DNA of 64,000 nucleotides, from assembly GCA_039980135.1 (NCBI GenBank), contig JBDXCV010000003.1, forward strand, positions 1 to 64,000, read 5' to 3'. Below are positions 1-10,344 of the stretch, piece by piece (the stretch's first letter is position 1; the number at the start of each line of letters is the position of its first letter). This stretch comes from Alphaproteobacteria bacterium. GTDB taxonomy: Bacteria; Pseudomonadota; Alphaproteobacteria; UBA6615. The notes under the pieces are model-generated. The model did not search any database. It saw only the letters and a program-made list of their open reading frames with translations, and had not been told where the DNA came from. The position numbers and the translations under genes were made by a program.

Positions 1-800
1 CACCGTTGTCCACGTCGCTCGCGTCGAGGTCGCCCGTCGCCTGAAGCGTCACGTCTTCCTCGACCGCACCCGAGACATCGCCACCGTCGGCGATCACCGG
101 ATCATCGTTGGTCCCCGTGACGGTGACCGTGACGGTCTCGGCGTCGGTCGCGCCGTGCTCGTCGGTGACCACCACCGTGAACACCTCGTCATGGGACTCG
201 CCGTCGGCGAGCGCCTGCACATTGGCGTCGCCGTTGCGCAGGTTGTAGGTCCAGGTGCCGTTGCCATCGACCGACAGGTCCCCATAGGTCCCGGCCCCGC
301 CGCCGGCCACGCTCCACGCCGCCGTCGCACCATTGTCCACATCGGTGGAGTCCAGGTCACCCGAGACGGACGTCGGCGCATCCACACCGTCCTCATCCAC
401 CGTACCCGCGACATCGCCGCCCGCCGTGATCTCAGGGTTGTCGTTTGTGCCCGAGACATCGATCGTGATTGTCTCGGTATCGGTCGCGCCCTGGTCGTCG
501 GTCACGGTGATTGTGAACACTTCATCGTGGGTTTCGCCCACAGCCAGCGCCTGCACATTGGCGTCGCCGTTGCGCAGCACGTAGGTCCAGGTGCCGTTGC
601 CGTCGACCGACAGGTCGCCATAGGTCCCCGCACCGCCGCCGGCAACCGACCATGCCGCCGTCGCGCCGTTATCGACATCCGTAGAATCCAGATCGCCCGA
701 CACGAATGTCGGCGCATCGACGCCGTCCTCGTCGACCGTGCCCGCAACATCACCACCGGCCGTGATCACCGGCGCATCATTCACACCGGTCACTTCGATC
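1..800 (-). repeat. 336-bp in-frame tandem repeats encoding VCBS domains
   Basis: Near-identical segments recur at a 336-bp spacing. The stretch around 226-266 matches 562-602, and 384-438 matches 720-772, with a third related copy starting near 48. The period equals 112 codons, one VCBS domain. High nucleotide identity suggests recent unequal recombination. The array continues past the left edge, so the copy number is unknown. Confidence 0.8.
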
Positions 801-2116
801 ATGACTGTCGCCGTCGAGGTCTCGCCCGCAAGATCGGAGATCGTGTAGGTGAAGCTGTCCAGGGCGGTTTCGCCCACGGCGAGCGCCTGCAGGAATGTCG
901 CCGACGTCGCGTCATAGCTGTAGGTGCCGTCCGGATTGACCGTAACGGTCGCGCCAAACAGGCTCGTGGCATCAAAGCCGGTGACCGTCAGCACATCGAG
1001 ATGATCGGGATCGGTATCGTTGGCGATAAGGCCTGCAGCCACATCGCTGACCACCAGAACCGTGTCTTCGTCCGTCGCGCCGGAATCATCATTGGCCGTC
1101 GGGCCGGTGTTGATCAGCTCAACCGTATAGCCTTCCCAATCGGTCAGATCGAGGGTCGCAAACGACGTGAAGTTGTAGGTCGGACCGTCATCAGTCGTCG
1201 GGTCGCTGTTGGCCGCCAGGAACGCTTCAAACGCCGCCAGGTCGGCGATCACACCCGCATCCGCAGCCTCGCCATGGGTCAGCGCAAACCGAATCGCGTC
1301 TGTCCCCGTGCCGCCATCGTAGATATCGGTGGCGCCGAGATTGTCCTGCATCGTCCAGGCGCCGATATCGTCGCCCTGCTGCCCGAACACCAGATCGTCG
1401 CCGGCACCGCCGTCGAGATAGTCGTTGAAGCTGACGTCGGCGTCGCTGCCCGAGCCACTGCCATGGTGGGAGCCAGAGCCCGATCCACTGCCCGAACCCT
1501 TGCCATTTTGGCCACTGCCCGAACCGGACCCCTTGCCCTTTTTGCCTTTTGCACCGCCGGAACCGCTGCCATGGCCGGCGTGGCTGCCTGAACCAGAGCC
1601 GGCGCCATTGTCGCCATAGAGAACGTCGTTCCCGGTGCCACCCAGGAGCGTGTCGTCACCCGCACCGCCGACGATCAGGTCGTCGCCCGCGCCACCATCA
1701 AGATAGTCGTCAAAACCAGCGCTGCCCGAACCGCTGGCGGACGCACCGCCCGAACCCGAGCCATCACCAAACAGCGTGTCATCACCGTCGCCGCCGTAGA
1801 GCGTGTCCGAACCCTTGCCACCGACCAGATCATCGTCGCCGAGCCCGCCCCATAACTCGTCGTCGCCCTTGCCCGCCTTCAGCCGGTCGTTGCCTTCACC
1901 ACCGTCAAGGAAGTCGTTGCCCTTACCGCCGTCGAGGGTATCGTCGCCGCCCTCGCCGAACAGCGTGTCGTCGCCCTTGCCACCCTTGACCTTGTCGTCG
2001 CCATCGCCCGCATGGACCGTGTCGTCCCCGTCCTTCGCGTCAATGTCGTCAATCCCCGAGGTCCCAAGCAGATCGTCGTCTGAGTTCGTACCCTTGATCT
2101 TGTTCTTCTTAGCCAT
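1..2116 (-). CDS. RTX / VCBS-repeat giant secreted protein (N-terminal part, cut by left edge)
   Basis: The reading frame is open from ATG at 2116 to the window edge, about 705 codons, so the C-terminus is missing. There is no signal peptide. Residues 8-115 carry RTX-like nonapeptides (GGxGxD type), predicted to bind Ca2+ and typical of type I secreted proteins. RTX blocks recur near 138-170 and 234-250. Between them lie low-complexity Gly-Ser-rich linkers (about 119-134 and 171-224) with a Lys-rich patch. From about residue 330 come an Ig/cadherin-like domain and then VCBS-type repeats (TIGR01965-like) of 112 residues. A GAAGGGGG Shine-Dalgarno sequence lies just upstream of the ATG. Likely role, by inference from the family, is a cell-surface adhesin or S-layer-like matrix protein. 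No secretion ATPase or membrane fusion protein is visible nearby. Confidence 0.85.
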   Translation of the reverse strand, partial: MAKKNKIKGTNSDDDLLGTSGIDDIDAKDGDDTVHAGDGDDKVKGGKGDDTLFGEGGDDTLDGGKGNDFLDGGEGNDRLKAGKGDDELWGGLGDDDLVGGKGSDTLYGGDGDDTLFGDGSGSGGASASGSGSAGFDDYLDGGAGDDLIVGGAGDDTLLGGTGNDVLYGDNGAGSGSGSHAGHGSGSGGAKGKKGKGSGSGSGQNGKGSGSGSGSGSHHGSGSGSDADVSFNDYLDGGAGDDLVFGQQGDDIGAWTMQDNLGATDIYDGGTGTDAIRFALTHGEAADAGVIADLAAFEAFLAANSDPTTDDGPTYNFTSFATLDLTDWEGYTVELINTGPTANDDSGATDEDTVLVVSDVAAGLIANDTDPDHLDVLTVTGFDATSLFGATVTVNPDGTYSYDATSATFLQALAVGETALDSFTYTISDLAGETSTATVMIEVTGVNDAPVITAGGDVAGTVDEDGVDAPTFVSGDLDSTDVDNGATAAWSVAGGGAGTYGDLSVDGNGTWTYVLRNGDANVQALAVGETHDEVFTITVTDDQGATDTETITIDVSGTNDNPEITAGGDVAGTVDEDGVDAPTSVSGDLDSTDVDNGATAAWSVAGGGAGTYGDLSVDGNGTWTYNLRNGDANVQALADGESHDEVFTVVVTDEHGATDAETVTVTVTGTNDDPVIADGGDVSGAVEEDVTLQATGDLDASDVDNG

Positions 2117-2457
2117 GCTACGCCCCCTTCACTTTTCGTGCTTCCAGAATACGAAACAACACGCGAGCGCAACTGGATCTCGGAACGTCCTTCCGGCCAA
2201 GAAAACATGCTTTTTAAGTACGGATATGCTCTCCCCAGCGCATTCTCAGGAAGAATACTGCGCCAATTAACTCAGCTTGTACGAGTCGAAAACATAATCA
2301 CTCGCCAGAAAATCGCTTCACTTGATCCGTAACCATTCGTCAAAAGTCGGGGTTTTTGGTTTCTCCTCAAACACTTGTGCTTGATTCCGGTTCGGTTGGA
2401 ACCAAAGCACAGATTTGTCCGTTAAAGTCCGTGATCGACAAGCAGAAGACTCGTTTG
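2117..2457. other. Intergenic region, 5' of the RTX gene
   Basis: This AT-richer stretch lies between the RTX gene start and the first IS6-like element. It should hold the RTX promoter on the minus strand. I see no convincing gene, and the short plus-strand frames here have no ribosome binding site or family resemblance. Confidence 0.5.
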
Positions 2458-2495
2458 GGAGCTGTCAGTCTAATGCGAACCAGTCTCCGAATGCC

Positions 2496-2525
2496 CTGGC
2501 ACATCACATTCTGGCACATCACATT
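2496..2525. repeat. 15-bp tandem duplication inside IS copy A
   Basis: CTGGCACATCACATT occurs twice head to tail, beside the 3' end of the transposase frame. It is absent from the other two copies. Confidence 0.9.
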
Positions 2526-3220
2526 CAGGCAGCAAGCTGGCGCCACTCGGCTAGCGCTACCGAGCGGCTCTGTTTGAAAGTTTCGCGTGGATTGAGATAA
2601 CGGTCGAGATTGAAATGATTGTGGATCGAAGCGTGAACGGAAGCGAATTGCTGAAGGGCCTTTATGTCCCTGAATCTCGACATCGCTCCCTCTCTCCGCC
2701 GGAACGGCTGGTGTGAGTTTTCAGCGCGATTATTGAGCCACCGACCACATTCCTGATCGGCGGTGTTCCCAATCAAATTCATTGCCGCTCGATACGACCG
2801 AAGGCGATCCGTGACAATTACCTTTGGACAGCCATACCGCTTCATCGCTCGCTTCAGAAAATCAAGCGCCGCCCTGCGATTCCGCCGTTACGTGACGAAT
2901 ACCTCAAGCACCTCACCTTCGTGATCGACCGCGCGCCAAAGGTAGTGTGTCTCGCCGTTGATCCGTACAAATACCTCGTCCAGGTGCCAGCGCCAGTTCG
3001 AATATGAATGGGTTTGAACGCGGCGTTTTCGGATATCGGCACCGAACATCGGACCGAACCGATTCCACCACAGCCTCACCGTCTCATGACAGATATCCAT
3101 GCCGCGCTCGAACAAAATGTCTTCGATCTGGCGCAGAGAAAGCGGGTACCGGATATACAACATCTCCGTCAGGCGAATAATCTCGGGCGACGAATTGAAA
3201 TAGCGGAACGGGTTTTTCAT
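2525..3220 (-). pseudogene. IS6-family transposase, interrupted by a nonsense codon
   Basis: A single frame of 231 codons matches the other two copies along its whole length, starting MKNPFRYFNSSPE and ending ALAEWRQLAA. At 2888-2890 a TAA replaces the Lys codon of the FATKRR stretch seen in copies B and C, splitting the protein after about 110 residues. No frameshift is needed to join the halves. The DDE residues of the family (HLDE, VTDR, NRAEN) are all still encoded. It was probably inactivated by point mutation, though the IS ends could still be mobilised by an intact transposase. Confidence 0.85.
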
Positions 3221-3278
3221 CCGAGGAGTAAACGGACCACCCCGTCCCGGTTCAACACGGTTTGCTCTGACAGTGCCC

Positions 3279-4340
3279 TTAGAGTGGTTGCGGCGCGTCT
3301 GAACTCAGGAGCCGGCGAATCTCGTCGGTTTTGAACCCCAGCGCCATCGGCCGTCGCACCCCCGGCAGAATCGCGACATCGTAGAGCTCCTCGATCAACC
3401 CCTCGAGTCGCAGCCAGTGGACGATATCGCCCGACTTCAGGTCGATCACGATCAGCCCGCTGCGCGCCTCGGCATCCCGCGCGGCCAGGTTGTCTTCCAG
3501 TTCGAGGCCGGAGAAGCTGCCGTCGCGTGGCTTCGACAGACCGACGATGGCAAATCCCTTGTGGAACGCGAGCCCCCGCGCATAGCCGGGGCAGAAGGTG
3601 ACGGGCTCGAACTTCCCGGCGGCCGTGTCGACGTACCCGAACCAGCCGGTCCCGGAATTCAGCACCCACAGCTTGCCGTCATGCACGCGCGGCGAATGGG
3701 GCATCGACAGGCCGTCCACGATGATCTCGCCGTCCGGCACCCCGATCACGCAGCCACCGTCCGTACGCCGGTCACGCCAGCCATCGGCGACACCGCTCTG
3801 GCTGACAGCCGTCACATATCTGGGCTTGCCGTCTTGCATCGCCAGCCCGTTCATATGGCAACGGTCCTCGGCGGCAAGCTTGCTGATAAAGGGCGGCGAC
3901 CACAGCGGCGTGAAGCTGTGATCCGCGCTGGTCGTCGCCAGGCAGCTGAACAGCGTGTTGACAAAGACGACGCGACCTTCCCCGTCGACGGCGACGTCAT
4001 GAATATCGAGATCGCCCGTCGTGAAGGATTGGCGCGGCACGTAAAGCCGGTCGTAACCCTCATGCCCCTGGCCCGACTGGAGCGCATTCGTGAAGCGCCA
4101 CAATTGATACAGCGAACTCAGCCACAACCCGTCATCGGTCGCATACAGACCCATACTGCGATTGAAGAAGCGCTCGAAAATCGACAATTTCCGCTCGGAA
4201 TTCGTGCCAATGAGAAACAGCCGGCCTGCCTGATAGGTCGTGAAGGCCAGGCTGAGCTCATGCTCGATCAGCCAGTCGGGAAACTGACGCGAGGACGACA
4301 CCGATGATGGCGGTGAATCAGGTTCTTGAGTGTCGGGCAT
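3279..4340 (-). CDS. TIGR03032-like (DUF4915) protein of unknown function
   Basis: This 353-residue cytosolic protein has no signal peptide. Motifs recall the TIGR03032 family as I know it: an N-terminal LIEHELSLAFTTYQAGRLF stretch, a central CHMNGLAMQDGKPRYVTAV segment, a GLSMPHSPRVHDGKLWVLNSG block and a C-terminal VAILPGVRRPMALGF. The repeated beta-rich blocks suggest a propeller-like fold. Family members are often near sulfotransferases or surface repeat proteins, and its function is not established. The stop codon lies 2 bp outside the right end of IS copy A, so the extreme C-terminus may have been set by the insertion, although the length looks complete. It is one of two passenger genes between IS6-like copies. 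Confidence 0.7.
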   Translation of the reverse strand: MPDTQEPDSPPSSVSSSRQFPDWLIEHELSLAFTTYQAGRLFLIGTNSERKLSIFERFFNRSMGLYATDDGLWLSSLYQLWRFTNALQSGQGHEGYDRLYVPRQSFTTGDLDIHDVAVDGEGRVVFVNTLFSCLATTSADHSFTPLWSPPFISKLAAEDRCHMNGLAMQDGKPRYVTAVSQSGVADGWRDRRTDGGCVIGVPDGEIIVDGLSMPHSPRVHDGKLWVLNSGTGWFGYVDTAAGKFEPVTFCPGYARGLAFHKGFAIVGLSKPRDGSFSGLELEDNLAARDAEARSGLIVIDLKSGDIVHWLRLEGLIEELYDVAILPGVRRPMALGFKTDEIRRLLSSDAPQPL

Positions 4341-4596
4341 GATTCTCTCTAGAAATTTGGATCGAGACCTTAGCGATCTCGATCAACAAAAGGTACTTTC
4401 CAATCATGCGTGCTGGCTATCCAATCATGCGTGCTGGCTATGCGATAAAACTGAATAGCCCCTAGATTTGTAGACGTCTTCTTCCCCAATCTTGAAGCAA
4501 GGAGGACAAGGACACCTGCCCTTAGTAGGGTTGGATCATGCTTTTCCGGCACGGCTTTCAGCTGCATCCAACTGAAGTCGAAGGATAGGTAGAAGA
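4341..4596. other. Intergenic region between the TIGR03032-like gene and IS copy B
   Basis: No gene is supported. It contains the 21-bp tandem duplication at 4400-4441 and should hold the promoter for the minus-strand gene below it. Confidence 0.5.
4400..4441. repeat. Perfect 21-bp tandem duplication
   Basis: Two identical 21-bp units (4400-4420 and 4421-4441), each beginning CCAATCATGCG, abut exactly in the upstream region of the TIGR03032-like gene. Confidence 0.95.
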
Positions 4597-5402
4597 GGTG
4601 GTGTCAGACCAATGCGAACCAGTCTCCAAAATTGCCGACGACCCCGTCTTCATGCCGCCAACTGACGCCACTCGGCCAGCGCGGCGGAGCGGTTCTGTTT
4701 GAAGACGGAGCGGCTGTTGAGGTGGCGGTCGAGATTGAAATGGTTGAAGGTTGAAGCATGAACTGCGGCGAACTTCTGCAGGGTTTTTACGTCCCGGAAT
4801 TTCGACATCGCCCCTTCCCTTCGTCGAAACGGTTGATGTGAGTTTTCCGCTCGGTTGTTAAGCCAGCGGCCGCGTTCCTGATCGGCGGCATTCCCGATCA
4901 CATTCATCGCTGCCCGGTATGACCGAAGCCGGTCGGTGACAATCACTTTCGGATGTCCATACCGCTTCATCGCACGCTTCAGAAACTGAAGAGCAGCCCT
5001 ACGATCCCGGCGTTTCGTCGCGAAAACTTCGAGCACCTCGCCTTCGTGATCGACCGCGCGCCACAGGTAATGCGTCTCGCCATTTATCCGAACAAAAACC
5101 TCGTCCAGATGCCAACGCCAGTGCGAATACGAACGATTATGAACCCGGCGCTTCCGGATCTCCGCGGCGAACATCGGCCCGAACCGGTTCCACCAGAAAC
5201 GAACCGTCTCATGGCAGATATCGATGCCACGTTCGAACAGCATGTCCTCAACCTGGCGCAATGACAGCGGATAGCGGACATACATCATCACCGTCAGGCG
5301 GATCACCTCCGGCGAAGAGTTGAAATAACGGAACGGATTTCTCATCCGCAAAGGCTATGGAACGGACCTCGCCACCTCAAGGCGTTTTGCTCTGACAAAG
5401 CC
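4597..5402 (-). mobile_element. IS6-family-like insertion sequence, copy B (806 bp, intact)
   Basis: The ends GGTGGTGTCAG (left) and GGCTTTGTCAG (right, read inward) flank a complete DDE transposase frame. No 8-bp target duplication is apparent (GTAGAAGA versus TTCGAATC). Copy B has diverged in sequence from A and C, so these are not very recent duplicates of each other. Confidence 0.8.
4650..5345 (-). CDS. IS6-family transposase, intact
   Basis: This 231-residue DDE transposase has an N-terminal helix-turn-helix-like part (YPLSLRQVEDMLFERGI, HETVRFWWNRFG) followed by the catalytic core. The presumed triad is D81 (HLDE), D138 (VTDR) and E167 (NRAEN). The start at 5345 (MRNPFRYF) aligns with the start of the other copies; a TTG two codons upstream is also possible. 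It is the only uninterrupted transposase of the three and could act in trans on the ends of A and C. IS6-family elements move by replicative or cointegrate routes and often sit in the same orientation around passenger genes, as seen here. Confidence 0.9.
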   Translation of the reverse strand: MRNPFRYFNSSPEVIRLTVMMYVRYPLSLRQVEDMLFERGIDICHETVRFWWNRFGPMFAAEIRKRRVHNRSYSHWRWHLDEVFVRINGETHYLWRAVDHEGEVLEVFATKRRDRRAALQFLKRAMKRYGHPKVIVTDRLRSYRAAMNVIGNAADQERGRWLNNRAENSHQPFRRREGAMSKFRDVKTLQKFAAVHASTFNHFNLDRHLNSRSVFKQNRSAALAEWRQLAA

Positions 5403-5538
5403 TTCGAATCTCTTTTGAGAATAAATAAAGAGAAGGACTTAGTGGCGGTGGACGGAGTCTTCGGCGAACCCGTCTCTGCCGTATTTCTATATTTTAATGG
5501 GAATGAAAAACGGCATCAGTTGCCTCTTCGCACGAATG

Positions 5539-6381
5539 TTAACGAGCGCCCGTATGTTCTGCAAAAAATCCTACAATTCGGTCATAGGCATCCTGGGCGG
5601 ACGCGGGATTGCTACCGGAAGTTGAACGGCCCGATGCGTGTTTATATTCTTTGACCGGTTGGTTGATGTTATCAAATCCATGATGGGTATCTGCGTATAT
5701 CTTCAATTCCATCTCTGCGCTGTGAGGACTTTTCTCTCTTATCAAATCCTCACATTTTCCGGCGGGCTCCCAATTGTCATTTTCACCAACAACAATCAGC
5801 ATCGGAGCATATGGTGAATAGGGTGAATTTCCGCCCCCACCTCTGCAAGGCGGGTAGAACAGTGCTGCCGCAGAGAAAAGCTGCTCCGTTCGGCTAACGA
5901 GATTGTTGCGGGTATTCATTGTCTCTAAAGAACCCGGCCCCCAACCAACTAGGACAATACTCGCATCGGGATACATTTTTTTTATGTACGCGGCAGCGCC
6001 AATGTGATCATCAATGCGCTTTGCGGGAGTGGCTGACCGGTGCGCGTCTTTTGTTTTACAAATGTTGTTTTTCCCACGAGAATTGTGGCTATCAACCAGA
6101 AAACTCGAGACGCCGTTTTCTTTAAGTTGGAACGCCATAGCGCTATACTTTTCGCGAATGTCACCTTTTCCATTTAAAACCCCATTACATGCATGGGCCA
6201 ATACAGCCCAACGGTTACTACCGCCCGTACCACTTCTCAAAATGTAACCGGTGATCGTAGTCTCCCCGGTAACATTGGGAAACTCGATTCGGTCGTATCG
6301 TTCATCTCCAGCCGATGGGGTTGCTGACAGGCCGAGAACCGCCACGGAAACTGTCATGATGATTGATATCAAGTGTCTCAT
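5539..6381 (-). CDS. Secreted dienelactone-hydrolase-like alpha/beta protein with Gly at the nucleophile position
   Basis: This 280-residue protein has an N-terminal signal peptide (hydrophobic residues 4-20, likely cleavage after SAG near residue 25). The core fits the dienelactone-hydrolase type of alpha/beta hydrolase: AVLAHACNG (oxyanion region), LVGWGPGS around 145-151, a late acidic turn (GENDNWEP) and DTHHGFDN as the His region. The elbow that normally reads G-x-S/C-x-G reads G146-W-G148-P-G150, so the nucleophile is missing. It may be inactive, non-hydrolytic, or use another residue. Base composition is AT-richer than the housekeeping genes. Together with its position between IS6-like copies B and C, this suggests transfer. 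Confidence 0.65.
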   Translation of the reverse strand: MRHLISIIMTVSVAVLGLSATPSAGDERYDRIEFPNVTGETTITGYILRSGTGGSNRWAVLAHACNGVLNGKGDIREKYSAMAFQLKENGVSSFLVDSHNSRGKNNICKTKDAHRSATPAKRIDDHIGAAAYIKKMYPDASIVLVGWGPGSLETMNTRNNLVSRTEQLFSAAALFYPPCRGGGGNSPYSPYAPMLIVVGENDNWEPAGKCEDLIREKSPHSAEMELKIYADTHHGFDNINQPVKEYKHASGRSTSGSNPASAQDAYDRIVGFFAEHTGAR

Positions 6382-6438
6382 TGTGCGAAACCATCCCTAG
6401 TAGAATTATTCAGCGCAAAGTAACATATCTTAAATATA

Positions 6439-7244
6439 GGTGCTGTCAGTCTAATGCGAACCAGTCTCCAAATTGGCGACCAACGCCAACTTCATGCCGC
6501 CAGTTGACGCCACTCGGCCAGCGCGACCGAGCGGTTCTGCTTGTAGACGGAGCGGCTGTTGAGATGTCGGTCGAGGTTGAAGTGATTGAAGGTTGAGGCA
6601 TGAACAGCGGCGAACTTCTGCAGGGTCTTTATGTCCCGGAATTTCGACATAGCCCCTTCCCGTCTTCGAAAAGGCTGATGTGAGTTTTCGGCCCGGTTGT
6701 TCAGCCAGCGACCGCACTCCTGGTCAGCGGCATTCCCAATCACCTTCATCGCCGCCCGGTAAGACTTTAGTCGATCCGTCACAATTATCTTTGGCCGACC
6801 GTACCGCTTCATCGCACGTTTGAGAAACCGCAGCGCAGCCTTGCGATTCCGCCGTTTCGTCGCAAACACCTCGAGCACCTCGCCCTCGTGATCAACGGCG
6901 CGCCAGAGGTAGTGCGTCTCCCCGTTGATGCGCACAAACACCTCGTCCAGGTGCCAGCGTCAAATCGAATGCGATCGATCATGAACGCGACGTTTCCGGA
7001 TCTCCGCAGCGAACATCGGACCGAACCGATTCCACCAGAACCGGACTGTCTCGTTGCAAATGTCGATGCCGCGCTCGAACAGTAGATCCTCAACTTGGCG
7101 CAGCGACAGCGGGTAGCGCACGTACATCATCACCGTCAGGCGGATGACTTCAGGCGAACTATTGAAATAGCGGAACGGATTTGTCATCCGCGGAGGCTAC
7201 GGACCGGCCTCTCCAGGCTCAAGCCATATTGGCCTGACACTGCC
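6439..7244 (-). mobile_element. IS6-family-like insertion sequence, copy C (806 bp)
   Basis: The ends GGTGCTGTCAG (left) and GGCAGTGTCAG (right, read inward) enclose a transposase frame with one nonsense codon. It has the same orientation as copies A and B and the same length as B. The flanking 8-mers do not match. Confidence 0.8.
6492..7187 (-). pseudogene. IS6-family transposase, interrupted by TGA
   Basis: The 231-codon frame aligns throughout with copy B. At 6960-6962 TGA replaces the first Trp codon of the W-R-W-H-L motif that precedes the first catalytic Asp, cutting the product after 75 residues. All DDE residues lie in the downstream part. A TGG to TGA change is a simple point mutation, and nothing suggests readthrough. 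Confidence 0.85.
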
Positions 7245-7374
7245 CAATTGGCGCACCAAGTTCGTCTCTGTCGTTGGTTGCCTCGCGCACTATCGCGCTA
7301 ACCCACGGAAGTGACGGACGAATTACGACGCGTCTGAAAAACAGAAAGTCGTTGGGTGTCTACGAGAGGTAAAG

Positions 7375-7464
7375 TGGCGGAGGGAGAGGGATTCGAACCC
7401 TCGAAACGGTCGCCCGTTTACACGCTTTCCAAGCGTGCGCCTTCAGCCACTCGGCCACCCCTCC
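7375..7464 (-). tRNA. tRNA-Ser (anticodon GGA)
   Basis: The minus strand folds as a class II tRNA. The acceptor stem GGAGGGG pairs with TCCCTCC, the discriminator is G, and the CCA is encoded. The anticodon stem-loop ACGCTTGGAAAGCGT carries anticodon GGA, the variable arm is long, and the T-arm contains GGTTCGAATCC. It reads UCC and UCU serine codons. A promoter-like pair lies directly upstream. Confidence 0.95.
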
Positions 7465-7476
7465 GCACTGGGGCAC

Positions 7477-7505
7477 TGGATAGCCGACCCGACCCACGCT
7501 GGCAA
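7477..7505 (-). promoter_or_regulatory. Sigma-70-type promoter for tRNA-Ser
   Basis: On the minus strand, TTGCCA (7505-7500) and TATCCA (7482-7477) are separated by 17 bp and end 12 bp before the mature tRNA. The same TTGCCA -35 with 17-bp spacing is seen upstream of rpmI. Confidence 0.55.
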
Positions 7506-7545
7506 CCGCCGAGCGCTTTCATAAAATTGAACGGGAGTAAGGCTT

Positions 7546-7944
7546 GTGTCCGACGCGCCGAGTGCGGTTAAACTTGCCCCAGAGCCTAAACAAGAAAAAC
7601 GGAAACGCGGGGCCCGCAGGGCCATGATAATTGGCCGAATCATAGGCTGGATATTTCTGATCGCGGCGCTGGCGGTGCTGGCGCGGGATGTGCTCGCGTC
7701 GATCGATGCCGGCTCGCTGAGCCTGATCGCCGCCGGCGAGCTTTGGTTCAGTCTGCACCAGACCAGCCTGCAGGTCGCCGAACCCGCGATCGCGCGCCAT
7801 ATTCCCGTGATCGGACCGTGGCTCTGGCATCCCGTGATCTCGACAATCCTGACCTGGCCCGCCCTGTTCGTGTTCGGCGTACCGGGGCTGGTGTTGACGT
7901 GGATGTTCCGCGCACGGCGGCGCAAGACCGGGATGTTTACGTAA
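7546..7944 (+). CDS. Small two-helix inner-membrane protein, unknown function
   Basis: This 132-residue protein starts at GTG 7546 with a GGGAGTAAGG ribosome binding site just before it. A charged cytoplasmic N-terminus (KQEKRKRGARR, residues 16-26) precedes a first membrane helix (about 28-47). A second helix lies near 98-118 and the protein ends in a basic tail, RARRRK. The pattern is common among short alphaproteobacterial membrane proteins annotated only as hypothetical. It stands alone between tRNA-Ser and an intergenic palindromic repeat. Confidence 0.7.
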   Translation: MSDAPSAVKLAPEPKQEKRKRGARRAMIIGRIIGWIFLIAALAVLARDVLASIDAGSLSLIAAGELWFSLHQTSLQVAEPAIARHIPVIGPWLWHPVISTILTWPALFVFGVPGLVLTWMFRARRRKTGMFT

Positions 7945-7962
7945 GTTAGATATTCACTGGAT

Positions 7963-8080
7963 CGTCATGCCCGGACCCGCCCTCGCGCTTTGCGCGTTGG
8001 CGGATAAAAACCGGATCCGCGCATCTCACTTACATCAGCCAGTTTTCAGACGAGATGCCCGGATCAAGTCCGGGCATGAC
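7963..8080. repeat. Dispersed palindromic intergenic repeat, copy 1
   Basis: Contains the hairpin ATGCCCGG-ATCAAGT-CCGGGCAT at 8055-8077 plus an outer inverted CGTCATGCCCGG at the other end. A CGCTTTGCGCGTTGG block inside is shared with the copy near 18360. It sits between convergent genes, so it could also end transcription. Confidence 0.8.
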
Positions 8081-8097
8081 GTGACTTAATCTGCGAT

Positions 8098-9900
<1,803 letters not shown>

Positions 9901-10344
9901 TCAACGCTAGCCAAATCAAAGAACGAAACATGAAAATTGGTTGTCACAATTGCCGGCACATGCTGTGTGAAAAGCGGGGATAAGTCTCATATTCGGGGTT
10001 TCAGGAATAGTTCAAGGACTAATTACGGGAGTTATATGACACATTGGTTTCATTATTTTACGTTATAAAACAAATATTTATGTTCCTTATCACCACAATC
10101 CACCGACTTGTCATATTCACGGATGCGACCGTCATCCCACTGTCATTTTATCCACAGCAACCTGTGGGCAATCAGCGCGGGAGAACACCCCCCGCAAATC
10201 CCGTCCCGCGGCCCGTAACGCCACACTTCGGGGACCCTGGACACCTCTGCCGCTCAAACTGGTTGGATAGATGGATGTTCTCGACCCATCTGTCCAGCGC
10301 GAAGTCACGCGTCCGGCCCTGCATCGGCCAACACGCCAGGCGTG
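9901..10344. other. 444-bp gap with an AT-rich tract and DnaA-box-like sequences
   Basis: No gene is supported. The region has an AT-rich tract (about 10036-10086) and a perfect DnaA-box consensus TTATCCACA at 10148-10156. Two-mismatch relatives are TTATCACCA at 10087-10095 and TTATCCCCG on the minus strand at 9983-9975. A CCACAG/CTGTGG hairpin (10152-10167) overlaps the perfect box. It lies between two co-directional genes, so it also contains the lepA promoter. Origin function is only a possibility. Confidence 0.4.

Larger units (their letters stand above)
2458..3277 (-). mobile_element. IS6-family-like insertion sequence, copy A (820 bp)
   Basis: Both ends carry an inverted repeat of the form GGNNNTGTCAG (GGAGCTGTCAG on the left, GGCACTGTCAG on the right strand), resembling the GGCACTGTTGCAA terminus of IS26. 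The element encloses a broken DDE transposase. It is about 14 bp longer than the other two copies because of an internal 15-bp tandem duplication. The flanking 8-mers do not match, so no target duplication is seen. Confidence 0.8.

Noticed and set aside
155-1591. Long plus-strand open frame of 478 codons over the RTX gene
   Set aside because: It is the antisense shadow of the RTX/VCBS gene: His/Arg-rich, with no ribosome binding site or family resemblance, while the minus frame has clear RTX and VCBS motifs.
4370-4567. 65-codon minus-strand frame upstream of the TIGR03032-like gene
   Set aside because: Half of it is the 21-bp tandem duplication read as protein (ASTHDW twice). It has no ribosome binding site or homology I can recognise.
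6960-6962. TGA in IS copy C as a possible selenocysteine codon
   Set aside because: The aligned residue in copies A and B is Trp, not Cys, and no SECIS-like hairpin or redox motif is nearby. It is a simple nonsense mutation.
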